Notes: generated by a model from the sequence alone, not told the origin. A stretch of 64,000 nt of DNA from DATJPR01 sp963752915 (GCA_963752915.1 CAVVZZ010000010.1:1-64000), one strand, 5' to 3'. Positions 45,202-53,987 are shown, numbered from the stretch's first letter. A program made the numbers and translations.

Positions 45202-47190
45202 TCAATGCATCAACCACCCACTCCCGACTTCCTTCGCCGCCTCTCCTGGTTTCGCCATCATTAAGGATAGCGTCGCATCCCCCGTCTTGTTGAAGTACAG
45301 CACCTCGACATCGTGCTTTCCCTTCATGAGCGGACAGTACCCCGCTTTGTCCGTCGATCCGTGCAATCCGTCGTTGTCCACCACTGTCGTTCCGTCGATG
45401 AGGAGCCGGCTTCCGTCATCCGAGCTCAGGATGAATCGGTAGATCGCTGTCGCCGGTACATCGACGTACCCGCGGAACCTCACGCCAAAATACTCGTCCC
45501 GCTTCTTCATTTTGAGCGTGAGCGTTTCGGTGCTGCCGGTAGCGATTGGCTTGACCGTCGAGAAGTCCGGAATCGCGTCCCATTCTCCTTCGTAGTACGA
45601 ATACGCAAGGCCGGGGAGCGACGACGTCGGGGTGACAGCGGGTCCGGGAGAGACTTTTGTGAAGGTCCCTCCGGCAACGGTGCTCACGGGTCGACCGTGG
45701 AAAAACGATCGCGCTTTCACTGTCGCCGTCGCCGTGAGACGAATCGGACCGCTGTACGCTGGGGAATTTCCATCGGGCTCGGACCCGTCGATGGTATACC
45801 GGACGACGTACGCAGGATCAGACGAAATGACCGAAACAGCCGTGCTGTCGAGAAACACCGGCGGTTCGTCGGGGATGGTCGGCGGCCGAAACACGATGAC
45901 CTTGCCGGGGAAGTCGAGTGCAACCACCGCATCGATCGAAGAGGGGGCTCCGGCGGGAAGTCGGATCACAGAGGTGTCGCCGCTCGACGCAAGAGAAAGC
46001 GCACCGTGTGTCGAGCCGAGGAGAACGGCCTTGTCCGGCAGCGTTCCGAGTCCCGTCACCGTCAGGTGTCCATCGACCGGCCATTCAAAGAGATGAAGAT
46101 AGAGCCGCGTCCCGCCGGTCGGAAGACTCTTCTGCGTACACCGGCCCCACGGCGTTGAAGGAAATGGAGAGGCGGTTGTGCCATAGATCGATTCGCCGTA
46201 GATGTCCATCCACGCGCCGATTTCCTTCAGGCGTTCGACGCTGGGTTCAGGAATCGTGCCGAGCGACGTCGGACCAATGTTCAGGAGGTAGTTTCCTCCT
46301 TTGGACGCAATATCGACCAGGTTGCGGACCAGAGTCTTTGTCGATTTCCAGTTCGTGTCCGATGCGTTGTATCCCCAGTTGTTGTTCATCGTCATGCACG
46401 ATTCCCAATCGACGCCCGGCAACCCGGTCGACGGGATCTCCTGTTCGGGAGTGCCAAAGTCGCCGGCTGCTCCTTCGTAGCCGCTCATGCCGGCCATGGC
46501 GCCGTTTCGTCCTTTGCCGACCCGGTTGTTGATGATGATATTCGGCTGGAGCGATCGGACATAATTATAGAGGTCTCGCCCTTCCTGCTCGGTCCACTCG
46601 GGAATCCAGTCTCCGTCGAACCAGAGCACGCTGATCGGCCCGTAATTGGTCAGGAGCTCTTTCAGCTCGGGCTTGAGGTATTCCTCACGATATTTCGGAA
46701 AGCGGTCCCCTTTTGCATCGGGGTGGTGCCAGTCCAGGATCGAGTGATAGAAACAGAGCCGGATCCCTTCCTGTTTGCATGCGGCCGCGAGTTCTTTCAG
46801 GACATCATGGTGGTACGGGGTCCGTTGTATGATGTCGTAGTCGGTCACTTTCGAATCCCACATGCAGAACCCGTCGTGGTGTTTCGAGGTGATGACGATG
46901 TATTTCATCCCGGCGGCCTTGGCGAGTTTCACCCACGCGAGAGCATCGAACTTGACGGGATTGAATTGCGAGGCGTATTTTTCATAGACGGGGATCGGGA
47001 CCTTCGCATTGTACATGTACCACTCTCCCTGCGCAGGCACGGAGTAGATCCCCCAATGGATGAACAGGCCGAACCGCGCATCGCGCCACCAGGACATGCG
47101 GGCGTTGTGCTGGGCAGGGGATTCAGGGAGGATCTGGGCACGGGAGGGCAGGGAGAGAAAGAGCGCGAGGAAGACAAGCGAGCGAAGCAT
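45202..47190 (-). CDS. GH29 alpha-L-fucosidase with chitobiase C-terminal-type and PA14 domains
   Basis: ATG 47190 (after GAGG) starts a signal peptide MLRSLVFLALFLSLPSRAQ and a 662-residue protein. The GH29 domain has MSWWRDARFGLFIHWGIYSVP, YIVITSKHHDGFCMWDSKVT, CFYHSILDWHHPD and SVLWFDGDWIPEW, where Asp of W-F-D-G is the nucleophile. NNRVGKGRNGAM and GNYLLNIGPTSLGTIP follow. After it come a chitobiase/beta-hexosaminidase C-terminal-type domain (YVVRYTIDGSEPDGNSPAYSG) and a PA14-like domain (YRFILSSDDGSRLLIDGTTVV). It should remove fucose from glycans outside the cytoplasm. No T9SS sorting domain is present, so it may be periplasmic. It is divergent from the GH51 gene. Confidence 0.95.
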   Translation of the reverse strand: MLRSLVFLALFLSLPSRAQILPESPAQHNARMSWWRDARFGLFIHWGIYSVPAQGEWYMYNAKVPIPVYEKYASQFNPVKFDALAWVKLAKAAGMKYIVITSKHHDGFCMWDSKVTDYDIIQRTPYHHDVLKELAAACKQEGIRLCFYHSILDWHHPDAKGDRFPKYREEYLKPELKELLTNYGPISVLWFDGDWIPEWTEQEGRDLYNYVRSLQPNIIINNRVGKGRNGAMAGMSGYEGAAGDFGTPEQEIPSTGLPGVDWESCMTMNNNWGYNASDTNWKSTKTLVRNLVDIASKGGNYLLNIGPTSLGTIPEPSVERLKEIGAWMDIYGESIYGTTASPFPSTPWGRCTQKSLPTGGTRLYLHLFEWPVDGHLTVTGLGTLPDKAVLLGSTHGALSLASSGDTSVIRLPAGAPSSIDAVVALDFPGKVIVFRPPTIPDEPPVFLDSTAVSVISSDPAYVVRYTIDGSEPDGNSPAYSGPIRLTATATVKARSFFHGRPVSTVAGGTFTKVSPGPAVTPTSSLPGLAYSYYEGEWDAIPDFSTVKPIATGSTETLTLKMKKRDEYFGVRFRGYVDVPATAIYRFILSSDDGSRLLIDGTTVVDNDGLHGSTDKAGYCPLMKGKHDVEVLYFNKTGDATLSLMMAKPGEAAKEVGSGWLMH

Positions 47191-47534
47191 TGGGACCTCG
47201 GAAAGGATCAATGGGCAGTAGTCAATAGACAATGGTTAAAAGTCGGCTGGAGCAACACGTGTACAATTTTCGAGGAAAAAAGGTGAAGATGCAACACGGT
47301 AAACGAACCCCAGCGCTTTGCGATGACCATTGCCCGTCTCGAACTCCGTTCGAGACGAGGTCTCGTCCCGCCGAAGGCGGGACGGAACTAGCGTCCATCG
47401 ACTATTGTCTATTGATCCTTTTCTGCGTTAACGTACACGCTTGTGTCTCTCCTTTTCGCGCCGTATCTTTCTCAGGCCCGTCCGGTCGTCGACCGGCCGG
47501 GTTCACCCACATCCGACAACATCCCATCGATCCT
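47191..47534. other. Divergent promoter region with short heptamer runs and two hairpins
   Basis: This region separates the fucosidase and arabinofuranosidase genes and must hold both promoters. It contains heptamer-like runs (CAATGGG CAGTAGT CAATAGA CAATGGT at 47206-47233; CGACTAT TGTCTAT TGATCCT at 47398-47418) and two perfect hairpins: GTCTCGAAC with GTTCGAGAC (47336-47356) and GTCCCGCC with GGCGGGAC (47365-47383). A site for the LacI regulator is expected here, but no LacI-type palindrome can be named with confidence. Confidence 0.55.
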
Positions 47535-49202
47535 ATGCGCACTATGCCCGTCGACTCCCATCGTCTACAAGCCGCAGTGATCAGAGACTCATGCAGTAGG
47601 AAGGGGACAGTTCTCCCCCTCACCCGTTCCCCCTTCGCCGCGCTGCTTCTTGCCGTTGCAATGCTGCTCGCCGGCTCAGTCACGGCCCAGACGCGCGTCG
47701 TCATCAACGCCGACCTCGGCCGCGACACGATCAGCCGGTACATCTACGGCACCTTCTCCGAGCATCTCGGGCACTGCATCTACGGCGGTTTCTATGTGGG
47801 AGAAGGAAACACGAAAATTCCGAACACACGCGGCATCAGAAACGACATCGTCAAAGCGTTTCGGGAGATCAAGCTCCCGCTGCTCCGCTGGCCGGGCGGG
47901 TGCTTCGCGGACATCTATCACTGGAGAGACGGCATCGGACCCAGGGACAAACGTCCGCCCATGATAAACGTCTGGTGGGGAAACACGGTGGAGGACAACA
48001 GCTTCGGGACGGATGAGTTCATGGACCTCTGCCAGCAGATCGGCTGCGACCCGTACTTCTCGGGCAACGTTGGAAGCGGGAGCGTGCAGGAACTCGCGGA
48101 GTGGGTGCAGTATTTGAACGGTCCCGAGGCCGGCCCCATGGGGAAGTTGCGTGCAGCGTTCGGTCATCCGAAGCCGTATGATGTCCGCTTTTGGGGCGTC
48201 GGGAATGAGTCGTGGGGTTGCGGCGGGAGCATGACGGCCGAGTACTACGCGAACCTCTACAAGCGATATGCGACATTCATGGCGAACATCTTCGCCCCAT
48301 CCGGGCTTTATCGTATTGCCGTCGGTCCCGGTGGCGACGATTATCACTGGACGGATGTCATGATGCGTGATGTGCCGCCCGGACTAATGGAAGGGTTGTC
48401 GCTTCATCATTACGCGGTGATCGATTGGGCGCACAAGGGTCCGGCGACGGGTTTCAGCGAGAAGCAGTACTTCACCACAATGCAGAAAGCGTTGTTGATC
48501 GATGAGTACATCCAGAAGCACTCGACGATCATGGACAAGTATGATCCGCAACGCAGGGTCGGACTGATCGTGGATGAGTGGGGCGGATGGTACGATGTGG
48601 AGCCGGGGACGAACCCCGGGTTCCTGTTCCAGCAGAATACGATGCGCGACGCGATGCTTGCGGGCGTCTCGTTGAACATCTTCAACAACCACTGCGCGCG
48701 TGTGAAGGGCGCGGCGATCGCCCAGGCGGTCAACGTGCTCCAGGCGCTCGCCCTGACGCAGGACGAAAAGCTCGTCCTTACCCCCACCTACTGGGTGTTC
48801 GATTTGTACAAAGTGCATCATGATGCGCTGATGCTGCCTGTCGACCTCCAAAGCGCAAAGTACACCGTCGAGGGCTCGAGTCTTCCGGCTGTCTCGGTGT
48901 CCGCCTCACGGTCGAAGGACGGTGTGATGCATGTTTCACTGGTGAACATCGACGCAGATCACGCGCAGGATGTGACGATCGATCTGCGGGGAACAAGCGC
49001 GTCGAAGGTCTCGGGACAGATTCTCGTTTCGAAAAACGTCCAGGACTACAACAGCTTCGACGATCCGGGAAAGATCAAGCCTGCGGAATTCAAAGGCGCG
49101 AAATTGTCGGGTTCGACTGTCAGCCTGGAAGTGCCGGCGGCGGCAGTGGTGGTGCTGGAGGTGCGAACCGCGGGAGGGGGAGAAGGGGCGAAGGGGAGAT
49201 AG
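47535..49202 (+). CDS. GH51 alpha-L-arabinofuranosidase
   Basis: ATG 47535 (or 47544) opens a basic leader and a membrane-type signal segment (PFAALLLAVAMLLAGSVTAQ) before the mature start TRVVINADLGRDTISRYIYGT; 555 residues. The GH51 marks are FSEHLGHCIYGGFYVGEGN, LLRWPGGCFADIYHWRDGIGP, RFWGVGNESWGCGGSMTAEYY (general acid/base Glu in G-N-E) and GLIVDEWGGWYDVEPGTNPGF (nucleophile Glu in D-E-W-G). LSLHHYAVIDW lies between. It releases L-arabinose from arabinan or arabinoxylan fragments. The LacI, araB and araD genes follow in the same direction, so it supplies their substrate. Confidence 0.95.
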   Translation: MRTMPVDSHRLQAAVIRDSCSRKGTVLPLTRSPFAALLLAVAMLLAGSVTAQTRVVINADLGRDTISRYIYGTFSEHLGHCIYGGFYVGEGNTKIPNTRGIRNDIVKAFREIKLPLLRWPGGCFADIYHWRDGIGPRDKRPPMINVWWGNTVEDNSFGTDEFMDLCQQIGCDPYFSGNVGSGSVQELAEWVQYLNGPEAGPMGKLRAAFGHPKPYDVRFWGVGNESWGCGGSMTAEYYANLYKRYATFMANIFAPSGLYRIAVGPGGDDYHWTDVMMRDVPPGLMEGLSLHHYAVIDWAHKGPATGFSEKQYFTTMQKALLIDEYIQKHSTIMDKYDPQRRVGLIVDEWGGWYDVEPGTNPGFLFQQNTMRDAMLAGVSLNIFNNHCARVKGAAIAQAVNVLQALALTQDEKLVLTPTYWVFDLYKVHHDALMLPVDLQSAKYTVEGSSLPAVSVSASRSKDGVMHVSLVNIDADHAQDVTIDLRGTSASKVSGQILVSKNVQDYNSFDDPGKIKPAEFKGAKLSGSTVSLEVPAAAVVVLEVRTAGGGEGAKGR

Positions 49203-49215
49203 GGGGAAGAGCACG

Positions 49216-50250
49216 ATGGCTTCGATACACGATATTGCCCGAAAGGCACGCACCTCGATCGGCACCGTCGACCGCGTTCTTCACAATCGCGGAAGAGTGT
49301 CCGAAGAGACGCGGGCGAAGGTGATGGCGATCGTCTCGCGCCTCGGGTACAAGCCGAATATTTACGCGCGCAATCTTTCGCTCGGGCGGTCCTTCACGTT
49401 CGGCGTCCTCATGCCCGAGCGGTCGCAGGACAGCAGCTACTGGGGACTTCCCACCCGCGGGATCAGGAATGCGGAAGAGGAGCTCCGTCCCTACAAGGTC
49501 CATGTGCGCATCTTCCACTATGACCGGTACTCCGAGAAATCGTTCTGCGCTGCGGCGCGCCGGTGCGCGAATGCAAAAGTGGACGGTCTCCTGCTTGCCC
49601 CCGTGGTTCAGGGGGTCACATGCGAGGTTCTGTCGACGCTCTTTGCAAAGGTCCCGTACGTCTTCTTCGATTCCAGCGTGCCGAACACGCATCCGCTCTC
49701 GACGGTCTGGCAAGACCCCCGACAGAGCGGCGTGCTTGCGGGAAACCTGATGCGCACGCTTCTCCCCGCGGGAGGCCGGATCGCGGCAATCAGGGTAACA
49801 CCGGCTGACAACCACATCGAGGCGCGCGTGCGGGGATTTCTCGCGGCATTCGAGGGGACATCCGGCTATACCGTCGAGGTCCTGGAGGCCGACAGCAACA
49901 ACGGGACCCTGCTTTCAAAGTCCATTCCGGCAACGATCCTCGCCAGCAGAAAAAACTATCGCGGCGCGTTCGTGTCAAACGCGTGGACGCATCCGCTTGC
50001 GAGGTATTTCCTCCGAAACGGGGGAAGGAAACATGTCGCGCTGATCGGGTATGATCTTATCCCGGAAAACCGCATATGCCTCGAGAAGAATGGGATCGAT
50101 TTCCTGATCAGTCAGCGTCCTGCGATGCAGGGATATCTCGGGATCATGGCGCTCTACCGTAACGTCCTTCTCCGCGAACGCGTGGCGAGGGATTTCACCG
50201 TGCCGCTGGATATCGTGACGAGGGAGAGCTATAGGTACTACAAAGATTGA
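49216..50250 (+). CDS. LacI-family transcriptional regulator
   Basis: A 344-residue repressor-type protein. The N-terminal helix-turn-helix and hinge are MASIHDIARKARTSIGTVDRV and LHNRGRVSEETRAKVMAIVSR, then LGYKPNIYARNLSLGRSFTFG, which links to a periplasmic-binding-protein-like sugar domain (FGVLMPERSQDSSYWGLPTRG, VDGLLLAPVVQG, VPYVFFDSSVPN, HVALIGYDLIPEN). It starts 13 nt after the GH51 gene. It most likely controls the GH51-araBD group in response to an arabinose-derived ligand; this is inferred from position. The IGTVDRVLHNRGRVS form resembles regulators of the family that bind non-canonical ligands. Confidence 0.9.
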   Translation: MASIHDIARKARTSIGTVDRVLHNRGRVSEETRAKVMAIVSRLGYKPNIYARNLSLGRSFTFGVLMPERSQDSSYWGLPTRGIRNAEEELRPYKVHVRIFHYDRYSEKSFCAAARRCANAKVDGLLLAPVVQGVTCEVLSTLFAKVPYVFFDSSVPNTHPLSTVWQDPRQSGVLAGNLMRTLLPAGGRIAAIRVTPADNHIEARVRGFLAAFEGTSGYTVEVLEADSNNGTLLSKSIPATILASRKNYRGAFVSNAWTHPLARYFLRNGGRKHVALIGYDLIPENRICLEKNGIDFLISQRPAMQGYLGIMALYRNVLLRERVARDFTVPLDIVTRESYRYYKD

Positions 50251-50257
50251 GAAGGGG

Positions 50258-50386
50258 GGATGGGGAGAAGGGGAGAGGGGGAGAGGGGGAGAACGGGAGA
50301 ACGGGAGAACGGGAGAACGGGAGAATCTAAGTCCAGAAGTTTAAACCTAAAACTTAAAACCTAAAAATTAAAATTTAAAATTGCCC
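50258..50386. repeat. G/A-rich 8-bp repeats followed by AT-rich 7-bp repeats
   Basis: After the regulator stop the strand reads GGGGAGA-type units and then five GAACGGGA octamers (50282-50325). A second run of heptamers follows, AAACCTA AAACTTA AAACCTA AAAATTA AAATTTA AAATTGC (50344-50385), ending at the araB start codon. The repeats therefore fill the whole gap between the regulator and araB and replace a normal ribosome site region. Confidence 0.75.
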
Positions 50387-52081
50387 ATGCTTTCTCCAAG
50401 CTACGTGCTCGGTCTCGACTACGGCACTGATTCCGTTCGCTGTCTCCTCGTCAATGCTCTTGACGGAAAAGAAATTGGCAGCGCCGTCTTCGCCTACCCG
50501 CGATGGGCGGACGGAAAATTCTGCGACCCGGAGAAGAACAGGTTCAGGCAACACCCGTTGGACTACCTCGAAGGACTGGAGGCAACCGTCAAACGTGTCC
50601 TTGCAGAAGCCCCTCCCGGCACTGCTTCACGCGTCTGCGGCATCGCCGTTGACACGACCGGGTCCACACCCGTGGCGGTCGACAGGAACGGAACGCCGCT
50701 CTCCCTCCTCCCGGAATTCGCGGACAATCCGAACGGGATGTTCATTCTGTGGAAAGACCATACAGCAGTCGAAGAGGCTGCGCAGATCAATACCATTGCG
50801 AAAACCTGGGGAGGGGAAGACTTCACGAAGTTCGAGGGCGCGATCTATTCGTCGGAATGGTTCTGGGCGAAGATCCTTCACGTCATCAGGGAAGACCCGT
50901 CGGTGCGTCGCGCGGCATTCTCCTGGGTCGAACACTGCGATTGGATCCCTGCCGTGCTTACCGGGAATCGTGATCCCCTCACGATGAAGAGAAGTCGATG
51001 CGCGGCGGGACACAAGGCAATGTGGCACCCCGCGTTCAACGGGCTTCCTTCGAAAGCCTTTTTGAAATGCCTCGACCTGCATCTGGATGATCTGCGGGAT
51101 CGCCTGTATGCGGAAACCTCGACCAGCGAGCAATCTGCCGGAACACTGAGCGCCGAATGGGCGACGAAGCTCGGACTCTCCACCGACGTTGTTGTCGCCG
51201 TCGGAGCATTCGATGCCCACATGGGCGCCGTCGGAGGGGAAATCGCCCCCTACACGCTGACGAAAATCATGGGGACGTCGACGTGCGATATGATCGTGGC
51301 GCCGGCAAAGGAGATGGAAGGTAAACTCGTCCGTGGCATCTGCGGCCAGGTGGACGGGTCGATCATCCCCGGTATGCTCGGAATGGAGGCAGGTCAATCG
51401 GCGTTCGGCGATGTCTACGCCTGGTTCAAAGATCTCCTCCTCTGGCCGGTGGAACACCTGGTGTCGCGCTCGAAGGTTCTCGATGAACCGTCGAAAAAGA
51501 AGCTGATCGAAGAAACGACATCGTCGCTCCTCGACGAACTGACAGAACAGGCGGCGCGGCTGCCGGTCGACACATCCGGCATCCTCGCCCTCGACTGGCT
51601 CAACGGCCGACGGACCCCCGACGCAAATCAGGCGTTGAAAGGCGCCATCACCGGATTGAATCTCGCCAGCGACGCGCCGAAGATCTTCCGGGCGTTGGTT
51701 GAAGCCACGGCGTTCGGCGCGCGCGCGATCGCGGAACGCTTCCGGTCAGAAGGGGTCCGCATCGACGCGGTCACGGCGCTTGGCGGAGTGGCAAAGAAAT
51801 CGCCCGCCGTGATGCAGATCGTCTGCGACGTGATGAATATGCCGATCCGTGTGCCGCGGTCGGAACAGACCTGTGCGCTCGGCGCAGCAATGTTCGCGGC
51901 GGTCGCCGCCGGGGTCCACCCGACGGTGGAGACGGCAATGAAAGCCATGGGGAGCGGCGTCGAACACGAATACCGGCCGGACCCCGCGAGGGCACGCCAG
52001 TACGACATGGTGTACGAACGGTACCGGGTCCTGGCGGATTTCATTGAGAAGGAAACGATGAAAACGAGGGTGTCGCCATGA
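50387..52081 (+). CDS. araB: L-ribulokinase
   Basis: A 564-residue FGGY sugar kinase that phosphorylates L-ribulose. SYVLGLDYGTDSVRCLLVNAL is the phosphate-1 motif with the GTDSVR form of ribulokinases. CGIAVDTTGSTPVAVDRNGTP, SSEWFWAKILHVIRED, AGHKAMWHPAFNGLPS, VGAFDAHMGAVGGEIAPYTLT and MIMGTSTCDMIVAP-like blocks match AraB, as does IPGMLGMEAGQSAFGDVYAWF. The C-terminal AVTALGGVAKKSPAVMQIVC is the ATP site. ATG 50387 lies in AT-rich repeats with no clear Shine-Dalgarno; a TTG at 50381 is the alternative. It overlaps araD by four bases. Confidence 0.95.
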   Translation: MLSPSYVLGLDYGTDSVRCLLVNALDGKEIGSAVFAYPRWADGKFCDPEKNRFRQHPLDYLEGLEATVKRVLAEAPPGTASRVCGIAVDTTGSTPVAVDRNGTPLSLLPEFADNPNGMFILWKDHTAVEEAAQINTIAKTWGGEDFTKFEGAIYSSEWFWAKILHVIREDPSVRRAAFSWVEHCDWIPAVLTGNRDPLTMKRSRCAAGHKAMWHPAFNGLPSKAFLKCLDLHLDDLRDRLYAETSTSEQSAGTLSAEWATKLGLSTDVVVAVGAFDAHMGAVGGEIAPYTLTKIMGTSTCDMIVAPAKEMEGKLVRGICGQVDGSIIPGMLGMEAGQSAFGDVYAWFKDLLLWPVEHLVSRSKVLDEPSKKKLIEETTSSLLDELTEQAARLPVDTSGILALDWLNGRRTPDANQALKGAITGLNLASDAPKIFRALVEATAFGARAIAERFRSEGVRIDAVTALGGVAKKSPAVMQIVCDVMNMPIRVPRSEQTCALGAAMFAAVAAGVHPTVETAMKAMGSGVEHEYRPDPARARQYDMVYERYRVLADFIEKETMKTRVSP

Positions 52082-52785
52082 GCGCATACGCAGGACTGAA
52101 AGAGCTCGCGTGGACGTACAACCTGGCGCTCGTGCGCCAGGGTCTGGTCAAGCAGACGTTCGGCAACCTCAGCGTCATCGATCGCGAGCATGGCGCCGTC
52201 GCAATCAAACCGAGCGGCGTGGCGTACGATGCGTTGAAGCCCGAGGACATCGTTGTCGTCGACCTGCAGAACAGAGTGATCGAGGGATCCATGCGCCCCT
52301 CATCAGATACGAAAACCCACACCTATCTCTATCGCCACTTCCCGGCGATTGCGTCCGTCGTGCATACCCATTCGACGTACGGGGTCGCGTGGGCCCAGGC
52401 GATGAAGCCGGTGCCGATCTTCGGGACGACGCATGCCGACTATCTGCCGGAGGACATCCCCTGCACGGCAATCATGAGCGACCGCGCGATCAAGGGAGAC
52501 TACGAAGAAGAGACCGGCGCACAGATTGTCCGGACGTTCGCCCGGCGCTCCTACACGGATGTTCCGATGGTGCTCGTCGCCGCACACGGTCCCTTCGCGT
52601 GGGGGACGTCTCCCGAACATGCAGTGCACCACGCCGTGATGCTTGAAGAGATTGCACGGATGGCGTACCTGACGCTCCAGATTAACCCGCGAGCGGCACG
52701 GCTGAAGAAGACACTGATTGAAAAGCATCACGCGAGGAAGCACGGAGCGAAGGCATACTACGGGCAAAAAAACAATGGACACTAG
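52078..52785 (+). CDS. araD: L-ribulose-5-phosphate 4-epimerase
   Basis: A 235-residue class II aldolase-fold epimerase. LVRQGLVKQTFGNLSVIDREH and IKPSGVAYDALKPEDIVVVDL hold the phosphate site (G-N-x-S, K-P-S-G). PSSDTKTHTYLYRHFPAIASV and VVHTHSTYGVAWAQAMKPV hold the two zinc-binding histidines, and LVAAHGPFAWGTSPEHAVHHA has the third His. It turns L-ribulose 5-phosphate into D-xylulose 5-phosphate. ATG overlaps the araB stop as ATGA, so the two are coupled. L-arabinose isomerase (araA), needed between them, is not in the window. Confidence 0.95.
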   Translation: MSAYAGLKELAWTYNLALVRQGLVKQTFGNLSVIDREHGAVAIKPSGVAYDALKPEDIVVVDLQNRVIEGSMRPSSDTKTHTYLYRHFPAIASVVHTHSTYGVAWAQAMKPVPIFGTTHADYLPEDIPCTAIMSDRAIKGDYEEETGAQIVRTFARRSYTDVPMVLVAAHGPFAWGTSPEHAVHHAVMLEEIARMAYLTLQINPRAARLKKTLIEKHHARKHGAKAYYGQKNNGH

Positions 52786-52950
52786 TCAATGGACAATCGA
52801 CGATAGTCAACCGGGATTACGCATTGCTTCTTCCGATGTCGATTGTCCGTTGTCAACAGTAGATTGTCCATTGAGATTCCCGATCGCGCGGTGCGATGAC
52901 GATTGGCAATCGTCCACTGACTATCGACTATCGATCCTTAACGGTGAAAT
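52773..52950. repeat. 7-bp repeats of the CAATGGA/TGTCCAT type in both directions
   Basis: From the end of araD the sequence reads CAATGGA CACTAGT CAATGGA CAATCGA CGATAGT, then after a short gap TGTCGAT TGTCCGT TGTCAAC AGTAGAT TGTCCAT, then TGGCAAT CGTCCAC TGACTAT CGACTAT CGATCCT. The second and third groups are roughly the reverse complement of the first. Spacing of the shared bases is seven throughout. The first units overlap the last codons of araD. Confidence 0.75.
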
Positions 52951-53101
52951 GATTTGCCGATTCTTTTGAAATGATGTGTCTCATGAAGAACATTCGAGCC
53001 ATCACTCTCGGCTTGCTCGCAGCGAGCCGGGACTGTTTCCCGCATCACACCGGTGTGGCGTTCATGCATTCCGGGGAAAGCGCTGTTCGATACGTCCACC
53101 C

Positions 53102-53130
53102 TGTAGGGCGACCAGTCTGGTCGCCCTACA
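53102..53130. repeat. 29-bp REP palindrome
   Basis: A perfect stem of TGTAGGGCGACCAG and CTGGTCGCCCTACA around a single T. It is the reference unit of the palindrome family around the Y1 transposase gene. It is followed by TTCTCAATTGCAAATTG, which also follows the copies in the tandem array. Confidence 0.9.
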
Positions 53131-53181
53131 TTCTCAATTGCAAATTGGGCAGCCTGGTCTCGTGGTTCGAAACGTTCAACG

Positions 53182-53210
53182 TGTAGGGCGACCAGTCTGG
53201 TCGCCCTACA
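53182..53210. repeat. 29-bp REP palindrome
   Basis: Identical in stem to the copy at 53102. About 80 bases separate the two, the same spacing as the tandem array at 54147-54494. A weaker, broken copy follows at 53224-53248. Confidence 0.9.
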
Positions 53211-53300
53211 TTCTCAATTTGCAGATCGGCCTGTCTGGTCGCCCTACAGTTTCAAACTGCACATTGACGGGTTTGGTCGCGTTGCTCGAGCCGTCCAAAT

Positions 53301-53329
53301 TGTAGGTCGACCAGTCTGGTCGACCTACA
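53301..53329. repeat. 29-bp REP palindrome, compensated variant
   Basis: The stem is TGTAGGTCGACCAG with CTGGTCGACCTACA. Compared with the 53102 copy one G is T and the paired C is A, so pairing is kept. It ends eight bases from the stop codon of the Y1 transposase gene. Confidence 0.9.
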
Positions 53330-53336
53330 CTGCAAT

Positions 53337-53987
53337 TTAGTCAGATCGAAAGAATTCAGGTTTAACATAAGTAAACGGCCAGTCGGTCCATTCTTTGACA
53401 AGCTTTGCGTTCACAGGGTTGGAGAGTATATACCATATCGTACGTTCTAGTTCCTCACCATTTCTAATCACGTGATCGTAGCTTTCATGCTGCCAGAATT
53501 GACCCGTCCGGTGAAGGAGTTTGTTGCACTTGAGAGCGGTGTTCCATTTCAGCTTGTCAATTATTGAAGTAAGATTGTAGGTCGACCAGTCTGGTCGACC
53601 TACTGTGTTGATCACGAGATGAACATGATTCGGCATAATAGTGTATGCATAGAGATCGTACATCTTAACGTCTCGGTAGTGGATTGCTTCGGCTACGATG
53701 GCGGAAACATCGGGCCGCTCCAACCAACGTGGCCCGGTCATCGAGCTGTCTATTAACGTGTCAAAACGATCAAAATAGTTCTCCTGAATGGCGCGCCACT
53801 CTTCCGCCCTCCGGTGTAAGTCGGAATAGCCCCAGATATTCTCTTGCTCCTCCTCGCGTTCGCGACGGAGTTTGACGACACAACTCGCAGGCAACGAACC
53901 TTCCAAACGAAATACTACATGGAACATAGCATTGCGAGGCTGATAATGGGGGAGATGTCGGAGGTAGTATTCGCGCTGGTTCATCAA
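53337..53987 (-). CDS. REP-associated tyrosine transposase (RAYT, Y1/HUH family)
   Basis: A 216-residue single-strand DNA transposase of the Y1 family. It starts REYYLRHLPHYQPRNAMFHVV. The metal-binding HUH motif is in AYTIMPNHVHLVI (His-Val-His) and the likely catalytic Tyr in RTGQFWQHESYDHVIRNGEEL. The C-terminus NPVNAKLVKEWTDWPFTYVKP is typical of the family. RAYTs are thought to recognise and move REP palindromes, and REP copies lie on both sides (53301 and 54103). Residues VGRPDWSTYNL, just after the HUH motif, are encoded by a REP palindrome itself (53576-53603). The frame stays open, so the enzyme may still work. Confidence 0.9.
   Translation of the reverse strand: MMNQREYYLRHLPHYQPRNAMFHVVFRLEGSLPASCVVKLRREREEEQENIWGYSDLHRRAEEWRAIQENYFDRFDTLIDSSMTGPRWLERPDVSAIVAEAIHYRDVKMYDLYAYTIMPNHVHLVINTVGRPDWSTYNLTSIIDKLKWNTALKCNKLLHRTGQFWQHESYDHVIRNGEELERTIWYILSNPVNAKLVKEWTDWPFTYVKPEFFRSD
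53576..53603. repeat. REP palindrome inside the RAYT coding sequence
   Basis: TGTAGGTCGACCAG and the inverse arm lie within the transposase gene, read on the minus strand as Val-Gly-Arg-Pro-Asp-Trp-Ser-Thr-Tyr. The sequence is the same compensated variant as at 53301 and 54103 except for the last base. Confidence 0.9.

Noticed and set aside
52971..53186. Small exported protein starting MKNIRAITLGLLAASRD
   Set aside because: The first 40 residues look a little like a leader, but the rest is translation of two REP palindromes and their spacers. It could be the stump of a lost gene, but there is no support for a product.
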